A stretch of DNA of 64,000 nucleotides from contig JABLXA010000001.1 in NCBI GenBank assembly GCA_013178415.1, positions 159,445 to 223,444 on the forward strand. The letters are read 5' to 3'. Shown here one piece after another: positions 42,095-50,386 of this stretch (its first letter is position 1; each line of letters starts with the position of its first letter). This DNA is from Bacillota bacterium (GTDB lineage: Bacteria; Bacillota; SHA-98; Ch115). The translations under genes were made by a program, and so were the position numbers. Below the pieces are notes generated by a model. It saw only the letters and a list, made by a program, of their open reading frames with translations, did no database searches and was not told the DNA's origin.

Positions 42095-44104
42095 GTGCAG
42101 CATGAAAAAGAGACTGGTGAAGGGCAAGGCAGGAAGTTTTACCTGACCACTGCCATAGATTATGTGAATGCGGAGCCGCATTTGGGGCACGCGTATGAGA
42201 AGATTGCCGCAGATGTGATCGCAAGGTTTAAAAGGCTTTGCGGATATGATACTTTTTTTCTGACCGGCACAGATGAACATAGCCTCAATGTGGCTCGAAA
42301 GGCTGAATCAGAGGGCCTTACGCCTAAAGAATTCTGTGATCGGATCGTTGCATCCTTCAAGAGGGCGTGGGATATTTTGAATGTGCGGCCTGACAGATTC
42401 ATCCGGACAACCGATCCGGATCATGTAAAGACCGTGCAGGATATCGTCAGGCGTGCCAATGAGCGCGGTTATATCTACGAAGGGACCTATTCAGGCTGGT
42501 ATTGCGTTTCCTGCGAGGCGTTTTTGAGAGAGGATGATCTGGTGGAGGGACATTGTCCACTTCATCCCAGCAAGAGAGTTGAATGGGTTGAGGAAAAAAA
42601 TTACTTCTTCGCCCTTTCGAGATTTCAGGATCGCCTTATAGACCACATCGAGAAACACCCAGAGTTCATTCAGCCTGAAACGCGGAAGAATGAGATATTG
42701 AACCGCCTCAAGGACGGCTTGCAGGATGTCAGCATATCCCGTTCTACCATGGCCTGGGGAGTCCCGATGCCACTTGACCCCCAGCAGGTTGTCTATGTCT
42801 GGTTTGATGCCCTGATCAATTATGTGACTGGCGCCGGTTATATGGAAGGGCCGGAGAAATTCAATAAATGGTGGCCCGCTGACCTGCACTTGATTGGGAA
42901 GGATATAACATGGTTCCATTGCGTCATCTGGCCTGCCACATTGATGGCATGTGACCTCCCGCTGCCGAAAACTGTCTTTGGCCATGGCTTCGTAAATATC
43001 AAGGGCATCAAAATGAGCAAGAGCGAGGGGACCGTGGTAGATCCCATCGCCTTGGCGCAAAAGTATGGAGCTGACCCACTGCGATTTTATTTGATGCGGG
43101 AGATTCCGTTCGGCCGCGATGGGGATTTCTCGGTGGAGGGGCTCATAAATTGCTACAATTCCGATCTTGCTAATGACCTTGGCAATCTGCTAAATCGTGC
43201 CGTGGCCATGACGGAGAGATTTCTTGGAGGCGTGGTGCCGCAGCCTATTAAGGATTTCAGCGCCATGCCGGCGCGTGATCGGGAATTCATATCCGAGTCA
43301 ATTGAGGCCATCAAGAGGGCGCGGGAAAAGATGGAGGGACTCAGCTTTTCCGAAGCCATTGAGCAAATCTGGACGGTGGTCACAGGCGGGAACAAGTATG
43401 TTGATGAGAGGGCGCCGTGGTCGCTTGCAAAGAATGAAGAGACTCGGGACCAGCTGAACACAGTTATGTATAACGTGCTGGAATCCTTGCGGATTGCCGC
43501 CATCACATTGAGTCCATTCATGCCTGAATCGTGCGGCCGGGTCTGGAATCAACTCGGCCTCGATGGAAGACCGGAATCAGCCGGGTGGAATCAGGCAGAG
43601 ACCTGGGGCATTATGAAGCCCGGAAGCAAGATAAGGAGGGGATCACCAATATTCCCACGTATTGAATCCATGGAAGATACGCCGGGAGGAACGGCGGAGG
43701 CGGGCGCTGATCATGCGTCTAAAGTTGAGCGCGAGTCTGGAGAAGGAGAAGCGAAGACGCAGCCAGTGGTGCCAGAAGGGATAATTACCATCGATGATTT
43801 TGCCAAAGTCCATTTAAGGGTAGCAAAGGTGATGGATGCTGCCAAAGTCGCCGGAGCAGACAAACTTCTCAGGCTTGAGGTGGACCTTGGGGATGAAAGG
43901 CGTCAGATCGTGGCCGGCATAGCTCAGCAATATTCCCCGGATGACCTTAAGGGCAAGCTAATTGTAGTAGTGGCCAACCTGAAGCCAGCGAAGCTCAGGG
44001 GACTCATTTCCCAGGGTATGCTTCTTGCGGCAACCAGCGCCGAAGGCAAGATCTCAGTTCTGACTGTTGACCGCGAGGTTGAGGCGGGATCGAAGATTCG
44101 ATGA
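42095..44104 (+). CDS. metG: Methionyl-tRNA synthetase
   Basis: Class I aminoacyl-tRNA synthetase. HLGH signature near residue 29, KMSKS near residue 306, zinc-knuckle with CVSCEAFL and CPLH, anticodon-binding helices, and a C-terminal OB-fold tRNA-binding domain (DDFAKVHLRVAKVMDAAKV ... GLISQGMLLAA, about residues 565-669) joined by a Glu/Gly-rich linker. GTG start with GAGGGGG upstream. Follows serA by 18 bases, so it is probably cotranscribed with serine genes, an unusual pairing. Confidence 0.97.
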   Translation: MQHEKETGEGQGRKFYLTTAIDYVNAEPHLGHAYEKIAADVIARFKRLCGYDTFFLTGTDEHSLNVARKAESEGLTPKEFCDRIVASFKRAWDILNVRPDRFIRTTDPDHVKTVQDIVRRANERGYIYEGTYSGWYCVSCEAFLREDDLVEGHCPLHPSKRVEWVEEKNYFFALSRFQDRLIDHIEKHPEFIQPETRKNEILNRLKDGLQDVSISRSTMAWGVPMPLDPQQVVYVWFDALINYVTGAGYMEGPEKFNKWWPADLHLIGKDITWFHCVIWPATLMACDLPLPKTVFGHGFVNIKGIKMSKSEGTVVDPIALAQKYGADPLRFYLMREIPFGRDGDFSVEGLINCYNSDLANDLGNLLNRAVAMTERFLGGVVPQPIKDFSAMPARDREFISESIEAIKRAREKMEGLSFSEAIEQIWTVVTGGNKYVDERAPWSLAKNEETRDQLNTVMYNVLESLRIAAITLSPFMPESCGRVWNQLGLDGRPESAGWNQAETWGIMKPGSKIRRGSPIFPRIESMEDTPGGTAEAGADHASKVERESGEGEAKTQPVVPEGIITIDDFAKVHLRVAKVMDAAKVAGADKLLRLEVDLGDERRQIVAGIAQQYSPDDLKGKLIVVVANLKPAKLRGLISQGMLLAATSAEGKISVLTVDREVEAGSKIR

Positions 44105-44156
44105 GACGCCTGATCGGTAGGTACGTGAGAGGTGCACACGCCAAGGAACCCTTCGT

Positions 44157-44178
44157 GGGCGAGGCAGATGCCCCGCCC
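44157..44178. terminator. Bidirectional hairpin between metG and rpiR
   Basis: GGGCGaGGC (44157-44165) and GCCcCGCCC (44170-44178) pair with one mismatch around AGAT; CTATATTTT follows on the plus strand. It ends metG and the convergent regulator gene. Confidence 0.7.
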
Positions 44179-45051
44179 CTATATTTTCTGAGATTTCACC
44201 GTTTCACCGGTTTTTTCTAGGAAGCTGAATGAAGTCTCGCGACGATATAGCGCTAGACCAACGAATAGGGCGTCAATGACTACAAGCTGGGCGATAAGAG
44301 AGGACGCGGCTCCACTCCCGAAAGGGGTCTCCTTGGAGGATGTCAACAGCATGATGTCCGAGTATTTGGCGAGGGGAGAACGCTCGTAATTGGTTATAGA
44401 TATGGTGGTCGCCCCTTTTTCTTTTGCGGCCCTGATAAGGTTTATCACCTCTTTTGTGGCCCCGCTGTGGGAAATGCTTATTACAAGGCTATTTTGGTCG
44501 AGAAGTGCCGTTGAGATGAGCTGCAGATGAGGATCCTGGTATGATAAAACTGGGATGCCGAGCCTCAATAGCTTGTAACCTAAATATTGAACCGCCAGAT
44601 TCGAGGTCCCCACCCCATTTAGGAGAATCTGTTTTGCGTTGGAAATACCCTGAATGGCCCTCTCTAATCTGCCGAAATCCATGATAGAGAGTGTATCAGC
44701 CGCGGCCTGACTGTCTGCTCTTAATGCCTTAGTTACCGCCTCTGGCAGGCTGTCATTGGGAGTAATTTCTTCATAGAGATCGCTGGTCGGGGTAAGTAGA
44801 TTTCTTGCCATCTCTATCTTCAATTCCTGATAGCCTGACAGACCAAGCAAGCGAGCAAAACGAATGATGGTTGCTTCACTCACGTTACATCTGTCTGCGC
44901 ACTCGGAGACAGAAAGGTAGATTACCTTGTCCGCGTGTTTTAGTAGAAAATCTGCCACCTTCTTTTCGGAAGGCCGGAGTGATTCATAGACGGTCTGTAT
45001 CCTACTCTGAACATTCATGGAACTAGGTTTAACCTGCTTTTGCGGTTGCAT
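44179..45051 (-). CDS. MurR/RpiR family transcriptional regulator
   Basis: Regulator with an N-terminal RpiR helix-turn-helix (SEKKVADFLLKHADKVIYLSVSECADRCNVSEATIIRFARLLGLSGYQELK) and a C-terminal SIS sugar-phosphate-binding domain (KQILLNGVGTSNLAVQYLGYKLLRLG ... VISISHSGATKEVINLI). The Met at 45051 (GGAG nine bases before) is favoured over the first Met at 45114. Divergent from the SIS/DegT/ceramidase cluster and its probable regulator, responding to a phosphorylated (amino-)sugar. Confidence 0.9.
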   Translation of the reverse strand: MQPQKQVKPSSMNVQSRIQTVYESLRPSEKKVADFLLKHADKVIYLSVSECADRCNVSEATIIRFARLLGLSGYQELKIEMARNLLTPTSDLYEEITPNDSLPEAVTKALRADSQAAADTLSIMDFGRLERAIQGISNAKQILLNGVGTSNLAVQYLGYKLLRLGIPVLSYQDPHLQLISTALLDQNSLVISISHSGATKEVINLIRAAKEKGATTISITNYERSPLAKYSDIMLLTSSKETPFGSGAASSLIAQLVVIDALFVGLALYRRETSFSFLEKTGETVKSQKI

Positions 45052-45149
45052 TCGCATCGACTCCAAAGGGATAATTTTCATGGCAATTATACGTATGTTG
45101 GCCATTGGGATCATATTGGCTCATTTCAGGGTCTGGACCGCCTAGAACT

Positions 45150-45600
45150 AAAAGATTCCTCGCTCTGCGACTATATCAACTAAGAGATTAGCATACTCAT
45201 AGGACTCCATCAATCCCCTAACCGGCGTTCCCCCTTTATAAATTCCATCTCTTTTTTGATCTTGAGCTCCAATTCCCCTAATTGCCAATTCCACTCTTTG
45301 GATGCGTAACCCTCTGCCCGTGACACATGTTGGCTCAAACGAAGCTTATCCCAGTAGCGGAGGATCTCCTCCACTGATGTGCCGGAAACTCCGCTCTGCA
45401 TACTTGAGGGACTGATACGATTCCTTTATCTTCTCTGAATTCATCTTCTCCCTTAAGGATTGCCGGCCTGAGCCGCGCCAGCTCCTTTCGGGCTGGAGAC
45501 CTGCGGAAATCGTCATATATCAACAGTCGGGGTTGAATTCGTTAAAAGTTCAGCATAGTCATTGAGGCCCATCAAACCTAAAATCGGCCGTCTAAGACGT
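45150..45600 (-). pseudogene. Frameshifted gene remnants with a duplicated C-terminal segment
   Basis: Short minus-strand frames follow each other without an intact gene: MNSEKIKESYQSLKYAERS (45442 downward, with AAGGGAGAAG before it), then in another frame the 63-residue stretch TSVEEILRYWDKLRL ... KKEMEFIKG (45210-45401), then PVRGLMESYEYANLLVDIV in a third frame. A related end, PILGLMGLNDYAELLTNST, occurs upstream at about 45525-45594. This looks like a small gene and part of a second copy, broken by frameshifts. I do not recognise the family. Confidence 0.35.
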
Positions 45601-45663
45601 TTTCTGGCTCATATATGTAGATCATATGCGAAATATTATCTGTCATGTAGTAATACTTCATAA

Positions 45664-45703
45664 ATGATACTTGATATCATGTAGAAAATATGATGAAATA
45701 TCA
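45664..45703 (+). promoter_or_regulatory. Dyads before the SIS gene, possible RpiR operator
   Basis: ATGATA (45664-45669), five bases, TATCAT (45675-45680) form a perfect dyad, and a second, TGAT-GAAAT-ATCA, lies at 45691-45703. The stretch is AT-rich and about 90 bases before the SIS gene. Confidence 0.4.
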
Positions 45704-45788
45704 CTGGTGAAGCGTATTCTCTCCAACTGTCTATCAGTATGGCCACCTGAGCGCGAATCGCAGACTTATCTTCAAGGAGAATGAATCC

Positions 45789-46577
45789 ATGGATACAATA
45801 GACTCCTTTGACATTTGTAGCGTCGACGGTTGCAAGGGTTTCGAGATCGGCAGAGAGTATCTCACTAATATCGTGGACTTAATGTCCAGAATTTGCTCCA
45901 CGCAAGAGCAAAAGATGGAAAAAGCGGCAGTAGCGATTGCAGACTCGATGGCTCATAATGGCCTTCTTCATGTATTTGGGACTGGACATTCCCACATGCT
46001 TGCCGAGGAGGTATTTTATCGCGCTGGGGGCTTCGCCAATGTCAATGCAATTCTTGAGACAGGTCTCATGTTTAATGACGGCGCCGCCAAGAGCACTGCT
46101 CTCGAACGTGTCCAGGGGTATGCCTCCATTATACTTAACGATTATGATGTTTCCCCGGGTGATGTAATTATCATTGCTTCTAATTCTGGCATAAATCCGG
46201 TACCGGTTGAAATGGCGATGGAAGCGAAAAAACGGGGGCTGTTTACAATTGCCATCACTTCCCTGCAGCATTCGAACTCTATGGATTCGCGTCACCCAAG
46301 TAACAAGAAACTCTATGAAGTGGTCGATCTATACATTGACAACTGCTGTGGCACTGGGGATGCCAGTGTTGCGATAAAGGATTTGCCATATCCAGTTGGG
46401 CCTACATCAACGGTGGCGGGAATCCTGATACTTAACAGCATTATGTGTCAGGTCGCGCAAAGGCTTGTAAGGAAAGGTATCATACCTCCAATATATGTTA
46501 GTAGCAACATCAATAATGGAGATAGGGTTGACTCTGAATTGGTAAAAAGGTTTAAGGGTAAGATAAGGCATCTATAG
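45789..46577 (+). CDS. SIS domain protein (UPF0309-like)
   Basis: A 262-residue protein whose core is one sugar-isomerase fold: LLHVFGTGHSHMLAEEVFYRAGGF, GDVIIIASNSGINPVPVEMAMEAKKRG and the conserved end DLPYPVGPTSTVAGILILNSIMCQVAQRLVRKG. It belongs to the UPF0309-type SIS proteins found beside amino-sugar catabolic genes. AAGGAG lies before ATG. First gene of the cluster controlled, by inference, by the divergent RpiR regulator. Confidence 0.88.
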   Translation: MDTIDSFDICSVDGCKGFEIGREYLTNIVDLMSRICSTQEQKMEKAAVAIADSMAHNGLLHVFGTGHSHMLAEEVFYRAGGFANVNAILETGLMFNDGAAKSTALERVQGYASIILNDYDVSPGDVIIIASNSGINPVPVEMAMEAKKRGLFTIAITSLQHSNSMDSRHPSNKKLYEVVDLYIDNCCGTGDASVAIKDLPYPVGPTSTVAGILILNSIMCQVAQRLVRKGIIPPIYVSSNINNGDRVDSELVKRFKGKIRHL

Positions 46578-46676
46578 GTTCGGAGTTTTTGCCGGGCTAA
46601 AATAGAAAGACGAGCTATATATCATGTGCGGATCAATTTGTTACGGGACATGATTAATCTCTGGAGGTGTCTCAAT

Positions 46677-47843
46677 ATGAATATAGGCAGCGATGTCAGA
46701 TCCTCTCCTGGTATACCCGAAAGTCTTTACATTGGGCCTGTTTTGGATGACGAGGAAATAACCGAAGTTGAACGGGTCCTGAGGTCCGGCAGAATCACGC
46801 AGCTATCAAGTGATGAGGTTGAAAGGTTTGAGAAGTCGTTTGCCTCCTATGTGGGAGCCAAAGAAGCCATAGCAGTGAATTCCGGGACTGCTGCAATACA
46901 TACAGCGCTTGCCTCTTATGATATAGGTCCGGGAGATGAAGTGATTGTGCCTGCATTTACCTTTATTGGGACTGTCGGACCTGTTCTGCAGCAGGGGGCA
47001 ACTCCAGTATTCGCAGACATAGATCTGGATACCTTCTGTCTTTCTCCCGAGGATATTGATCGTAAAATAACCACTAGAACTAAGGCAATTATACCTGTAG
47101 ATCTATTTGGACATCCTGCGGATTTAGACGCAATCAGGAAATTGGCCGATGAACATGATCTCCTAGTGATCGAGGATGCTTGCCAATCTCACGGAGCTGA
47201 GTATAAAGGTCGTAAGCTTGGCAGCATCTCTCACGCCACATGTTTTAGTTTCCAGGAATCCAAAAACATGACCACCGGTGAAGGTGGCATGATCACCACT
47301 GATGACACGGATTTTGCCAGCGTGTGCCGTAGGGTTCGCCATCAAGGAGAGAGGAGCTGGCATGTAATTGAGCGTCTCGGGTGGAACTATAGAATGACTG
47401 CTCTTCAGGCCGCAATTGGTATTGTTCAGCTTCGTAGACTAGAGAAATTCAATGAAGCAAGGCGAAGAAATGCTGCTATATATACAGAGGAACTGTGGAG
47501 GCTAGACCTTCGCCTTCCCTCAGAGAAGCCTTATGCCGAGAGTGTTTATCATGTTTACACATTTATCCTGCCTGCTGGGATGGCCCCGAAACGGGATGAG
47601 ATCGTAGAGGCTCTTACTAGAGAGAGGGTGCCGGCCATGGTTGCTTATCCAAGTCCACTATACAGTAGTCCCCTATTTAGCAAATACTCCGGGCCGCACA
47701 ACTGCCCAGTTACGGAGGATGTGAGTAGGAGGGTGATAACACTAGCTACGTCCCAATCGATCATGCCGGGAATAGCGAGGGAGATAGCAAAGACTACCCG
47801 CAAGGTACTCGAAATGTATGGTGTTGGATCCTCCGCAGAATAA
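46677..47843 (+). CDS. DegT/DnrJ/EryC1/StrS aminotransferase
   Basis: PLP-dependent sugar aminotransferase. It has GPVLDDEEITEVERVLRSGRIT, NSGTAAIHTALASYDIGPGDEVIVPAFTFIGT, IEDACQSHGAEYKGRKLGS and SFQESKNMTTGEGG, containing the Schiff-base lysine. The start at 46677 is set by GGAGGTG eight bases before; the frame is open to 46626. Family members transaminate keto-sugars or inososes. Paralog at 53172. Confidence 0.9.
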   Translation: MNIGSDVRSSPGIPESLYIGPVLDDEEITEVERVLRSGRITQLSSDEVERFEKSFASYVGAKEAIAVNSGTAAIHTALASYDIGPGDEVIVPAFTFIGTVGPVLQQGATPVFADIDLDTFCLSPEDIDRKITTRTKAIIPVDLFGHPADLDAIRKLADEHDLLVIEDACQSHGAEYKGRKLGSISHATCFSFQESKNMTTGEGGMITTDDTDFASVCRRVRHQGERSWHVIERLGWNYRMTALQAAIGIVQLRRLEKFNEARRRNAAIYTEELWRLDLRLPSEKPYAESVYHVYTFILPAGMAPKRDEIVEALTRERVPAMVAYPSPLYSSPLFSKYSGPHNCPVTEDVSRRVITLATSQSIMPGIAREIAKTTRKVLEMYGVGSSAE

Positions 47844-48386
47844 CTCTTCTATCAGGTATGTCCCGATGAGCGATCCCGTCAGTCGCATGTAGGGGTTGCC
47901 TGGATTACTGTAGCATACGAGGTATCTGATTTTGGATTTCCTAACATAAAATTCGATGGCATGCTTTCCAAAAAATATAATGGTTCTATAAGTTAGAAGG
48001 GGGGATGCAGGATAGAGTAGGAGGTGGTGAAAAGAGCTACGGTACATATTTCCGTTGCAATGACTTAGGCTTTGTCCCAGTGTGACGGAGACGGAGATGA
48101 AAGTATCATTAGTGAGGAGGTAGCGATTTATGCGGAAAAGCGGCCATCTGGCTCGTCTGGTTACGCGTTGGGCGCACGCGACAATCTTTGTGATTGAGCC
48201 AAGATGATTTGGGATTGCGCCTGCGCCATGCTGCAGAAAGGGGGTGAAGGCGAATCTTGGAGGTAGGTTCTCGGGCAAAGCCATGAGGTAAGGGGAATAA
48301 GGCTCTAGAATGGATTTGACGCTGGAATGTCCTGGATGCCTTGGGTCTAAGAAAGGATTTACCGGTGAATAGGAGGTATAGAAATA
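47844..48386 (+). other. Long leader region of the second binding-protein gene
   Basis: No large gene. There is a TATAAT at 47976-47981 without a good -35, a 25-codon open frame with a strong ribosome binding site at 48130-48207, and AGGAGG-like stretches at several places. The actual binding-protein start is at 48387, after ATAGGAGGTATAG. Confidence 0.5.
48130..48207 (+). CDS. Possible 25-residue leader peptide
   Basis: ATG at 48130 is preceded by GTGAGGAGGT at nine bases, an excellent site, and the frame encodes MRKSGHLARLVTRWAHATIF plus five residues before TGA. It is basic and partly hydrophobic. Nothing is known of such a peptide; it may be a leader of the following gene or a chance frame. 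Confidence 0.3.
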   Translation: MRKSGHLARLVTRWAHATIFVIEPR

Positions 48387-50273
48387 ATGAGAAGCCTACG
48401 CGGTCAGATCCTATTAGTTCTATGTGCCGTCCTGCTGTTGGTAGTATCATCAATTTGCATTGCTCAAAAAAGGTATAATGAGGCGCCAATGCTTGCAGAA
48501 CTCGTGAAACAGGGGAAGCTTCCACGTATTGATCAGAGGTTGCCGGAGGAGCCGTTGACTGTCAAGCCGATAGAGGAGGTCGGAAAGTACGGAGGAACGT
48601 TGAGAAGGGCAATTAGGGGACCCGCCAATTCATATAGTTGGATCGTAACATCCAGCGATTATTTGGTGAGATGGCAGTATAGCAATGACAAGCTCAAGGT
48701 AGTCCCGAATGTAGCCAAGAAGTGGGATATCTCCACAGACGGGAGAGTCTACACGTTCTATCTGAGGAAAGGAATGAAGTGGTCTGACGGAGAACCCTTT
48801 ACTGCGGATGATGTCTTATTCTGGTACAATGACATACTTCTTAACAAAGAGCTTACTCCTTCATTTCCTACTTGGCTTACTGTAGGGGGGAAACCGGGAA
48901 AAGTAGAGAAGGTAAATGATTATACAGTGCGATTTGTTTTTGAGCAACCTTACGGGATCTTCCTTGAGTTCCTGGCATATGACGGAGAAACTTTTGCGCC
49001 AAAGCACTACTTGAAGCAATTTCATCCTAAATATACCCCAAAGGACAAACTTGATAAGTTGGCCAAAGAAGCCAAATTTGAGTCTTGGTATCAATTATTT
49101 GCCAGAAAAAACAATAGATTTCAAAACCCCGAACTCCCTGTAATAACTGCCTGGAAGGTGACAGTGCCACTACCTGCTACGAGAATGGTTGCGGAGAGGA
49201 ATCCCTATTACTGGAAAGTTGATCCTGAAGGGAACCAGCTTCCTTATATCGATAGAGTTACCTATGATGACATATCAGATCTAGAAGTTCTCACAATGAG
49301 GGCGCTAAATGGCGATTTCGACATGTTGGATTTCGAGCAAGCTAGCTTCCAGAATTATCCTATCTATATGGAGAATAGGGACAAAGGCAATTATAGGGTA
49401 TTGAGATGGATAGGAGCAGGCATACCATGTATCTATGTCAACCAAAATGTGAAGGATCCCATCCTGCGGAAACTTTTCTGCGATCGTAGATTCAGGATGG
49501 CGCTTTCGCTGGCCATAAACAGAGATGAGATGAACTCCTTGTTCTTCAATGGGATGGCGAGAATTGCGCAACCCGTTGGTGGACCTGGGGATCCGTTCTT
49601 TAAGGATGAGTTTGGCAAGACAGCCATTGAATACGATACGAAAGAGGCTAATAGACTCCTAGACGATTTGGGACTAACAAGGAGGGATGCTCAGGGATAT
49701 AGACTTCGTCCGGACGGTAAGCCTCTCAGTCTCACAATAGAGACCTGGGAATTCGGGGCAAATGTCGCTGATCAATTCCATATGGTTGCTAATTACTGGA
49801 AGGATATTGGGATCAAAGCTACCGTTACGGTCCTAGAACGATCACTGTGGTATACGCGTGCGCCTGCCGGGGACATGGAGCTTCCGGGGTACAGCTGCGC
49901 ACTTGTTAACTGGGTATTAGACTACGGGCTATGGTATGTTCCGACTTTAGGTTCGACTTACTGGGCGCCATTATATGGAATCTGGTACGCTACAGGGGGC
50001 AAAGGCGGGGAAGAGCCTACCGGCGACTTGCGTAGGCTGCAGATCCTCTATGATCAGCTGAAAGTTACCATAGATAAAGCAAAGCAACACGAAATAGGCC
50101 AGGAGATCCTTAGTATACATGACAAGAATCTCTATATAATTGGTCTTTGCCAGGCTCCATTCAGACCAATGATCGTGAAGAATAACTTGAGGAATTTCAT
50201 CGAAAAGGCCCCTGCTGATTGGCGTAATAAAGGCGACCTTATAACTTGGCCAGAGCAATTGTTCTTTAAGTAA
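48387..50273 (+). CDS. Peptide-type ABC substrate-binding protein, paralog 2
   Basis: Exported family-5 binding protein of 628 residues. A signal peptide (ILLVLCAVLLLVVSSICIAQ) is followed by RYNEAPMLAELVKQGKLPRID, IEEVGKYGGTLRRA, KGMKWSDGEPFTADDVLFWY and ERNPYYWKVDPEGNQLPYID, all shared with the binding proteins at 27643 and 56892. GGAGGTA lies upstream of ATG. No permease or ATPase gene is linked; the protein may use the Opp system at 23-27.6 kb or one outside the window. Confidence 0.92.
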   Translation: MRSLRGQILLVLCAVLLLVVSSICIAQKRYNEAPMLAELVKQGKLPRIDQRLPEEPLTVKPIEEVGKYGGTLRRAIRGPANSYSWIVTSSDYLVRWQYSNDKLKVVPNVAKKWDISTDGRVYTFYLRKGMKWSDGEPFTADDVLFWYNDILLNKELTPSFPTWLTVGGKPGKVEKVNDYTVRFVFEQPYGIFLEFLAYDGETFAPKHYLKQFHPKYTPKDKLDKLAKEAKFESWYQLFARKNNRFQNPELPVITAWKVTVPLPATRMVAERNPYYWKVDPEGNQLPYIDRVTYDDISDLEVLTMRALNGDFDMLDFEQASFQNYPIYMENRDKGNYRVLRWIGAGIPCIYVNQNVKDPILRKLFCDRRFRMALSLAINRDEMNSLFFNGMARIAQPVGGPGDPFFKDEFGKTAIEYDTKEANRLLDDLGLTRRDAQGYRLRPDGKPLSLTIETWEFGANVADQFHMVANYWKDIGIKATVTVLERSLWYTRAPAGDMELPGYSCALVNWVLDYGLWYVPTLGSTYWAPLYGIWYATGGKGGEEPTGDLRRLQILYDQLKVTIDKAKQHEIGQEILSIHDKNLYIIGLCQAPFRPMIVKNNLRNFIEKAPADWRNKGDLITWPEQLFFK

Positions 50274-50307
50274 ACTACACACATATTCTATCAAGTATCT
50301 TGAGAAG

Positions 50308-50363
50308 TAACGATCTGCCAGGGACAGCATCCGCATAATTGTTTTGTCCCTGGCAGATCGTTA
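50308..50363 (+). repeat. 19-bp perfect inverted repeat before the first ceramidase-like gene
   Basis: TAACGATCTGCCAGGGACA (50308-50326) and TGTCCCTGGCAGATCGTTA (50345-50363) are perfect inverted copies around an 18-base loop. The stem ends 24 bases before the ATG of the next gene. A T run follows only weakly, so besides a terminator for the binding-protein gene it may be an operator or a leader structure. Confidence 0.85.
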
Positions 50364-50386
50364 GGAGACCTAAAGGGGGGTATGGG

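Noticed and set aside
48109-48525. 138-codon minus-strand frame over the start of binding protein 2
   Set aside because: It covers the signal peptide coding region of a clear gene and the ribosome binding site; antisense shadow.
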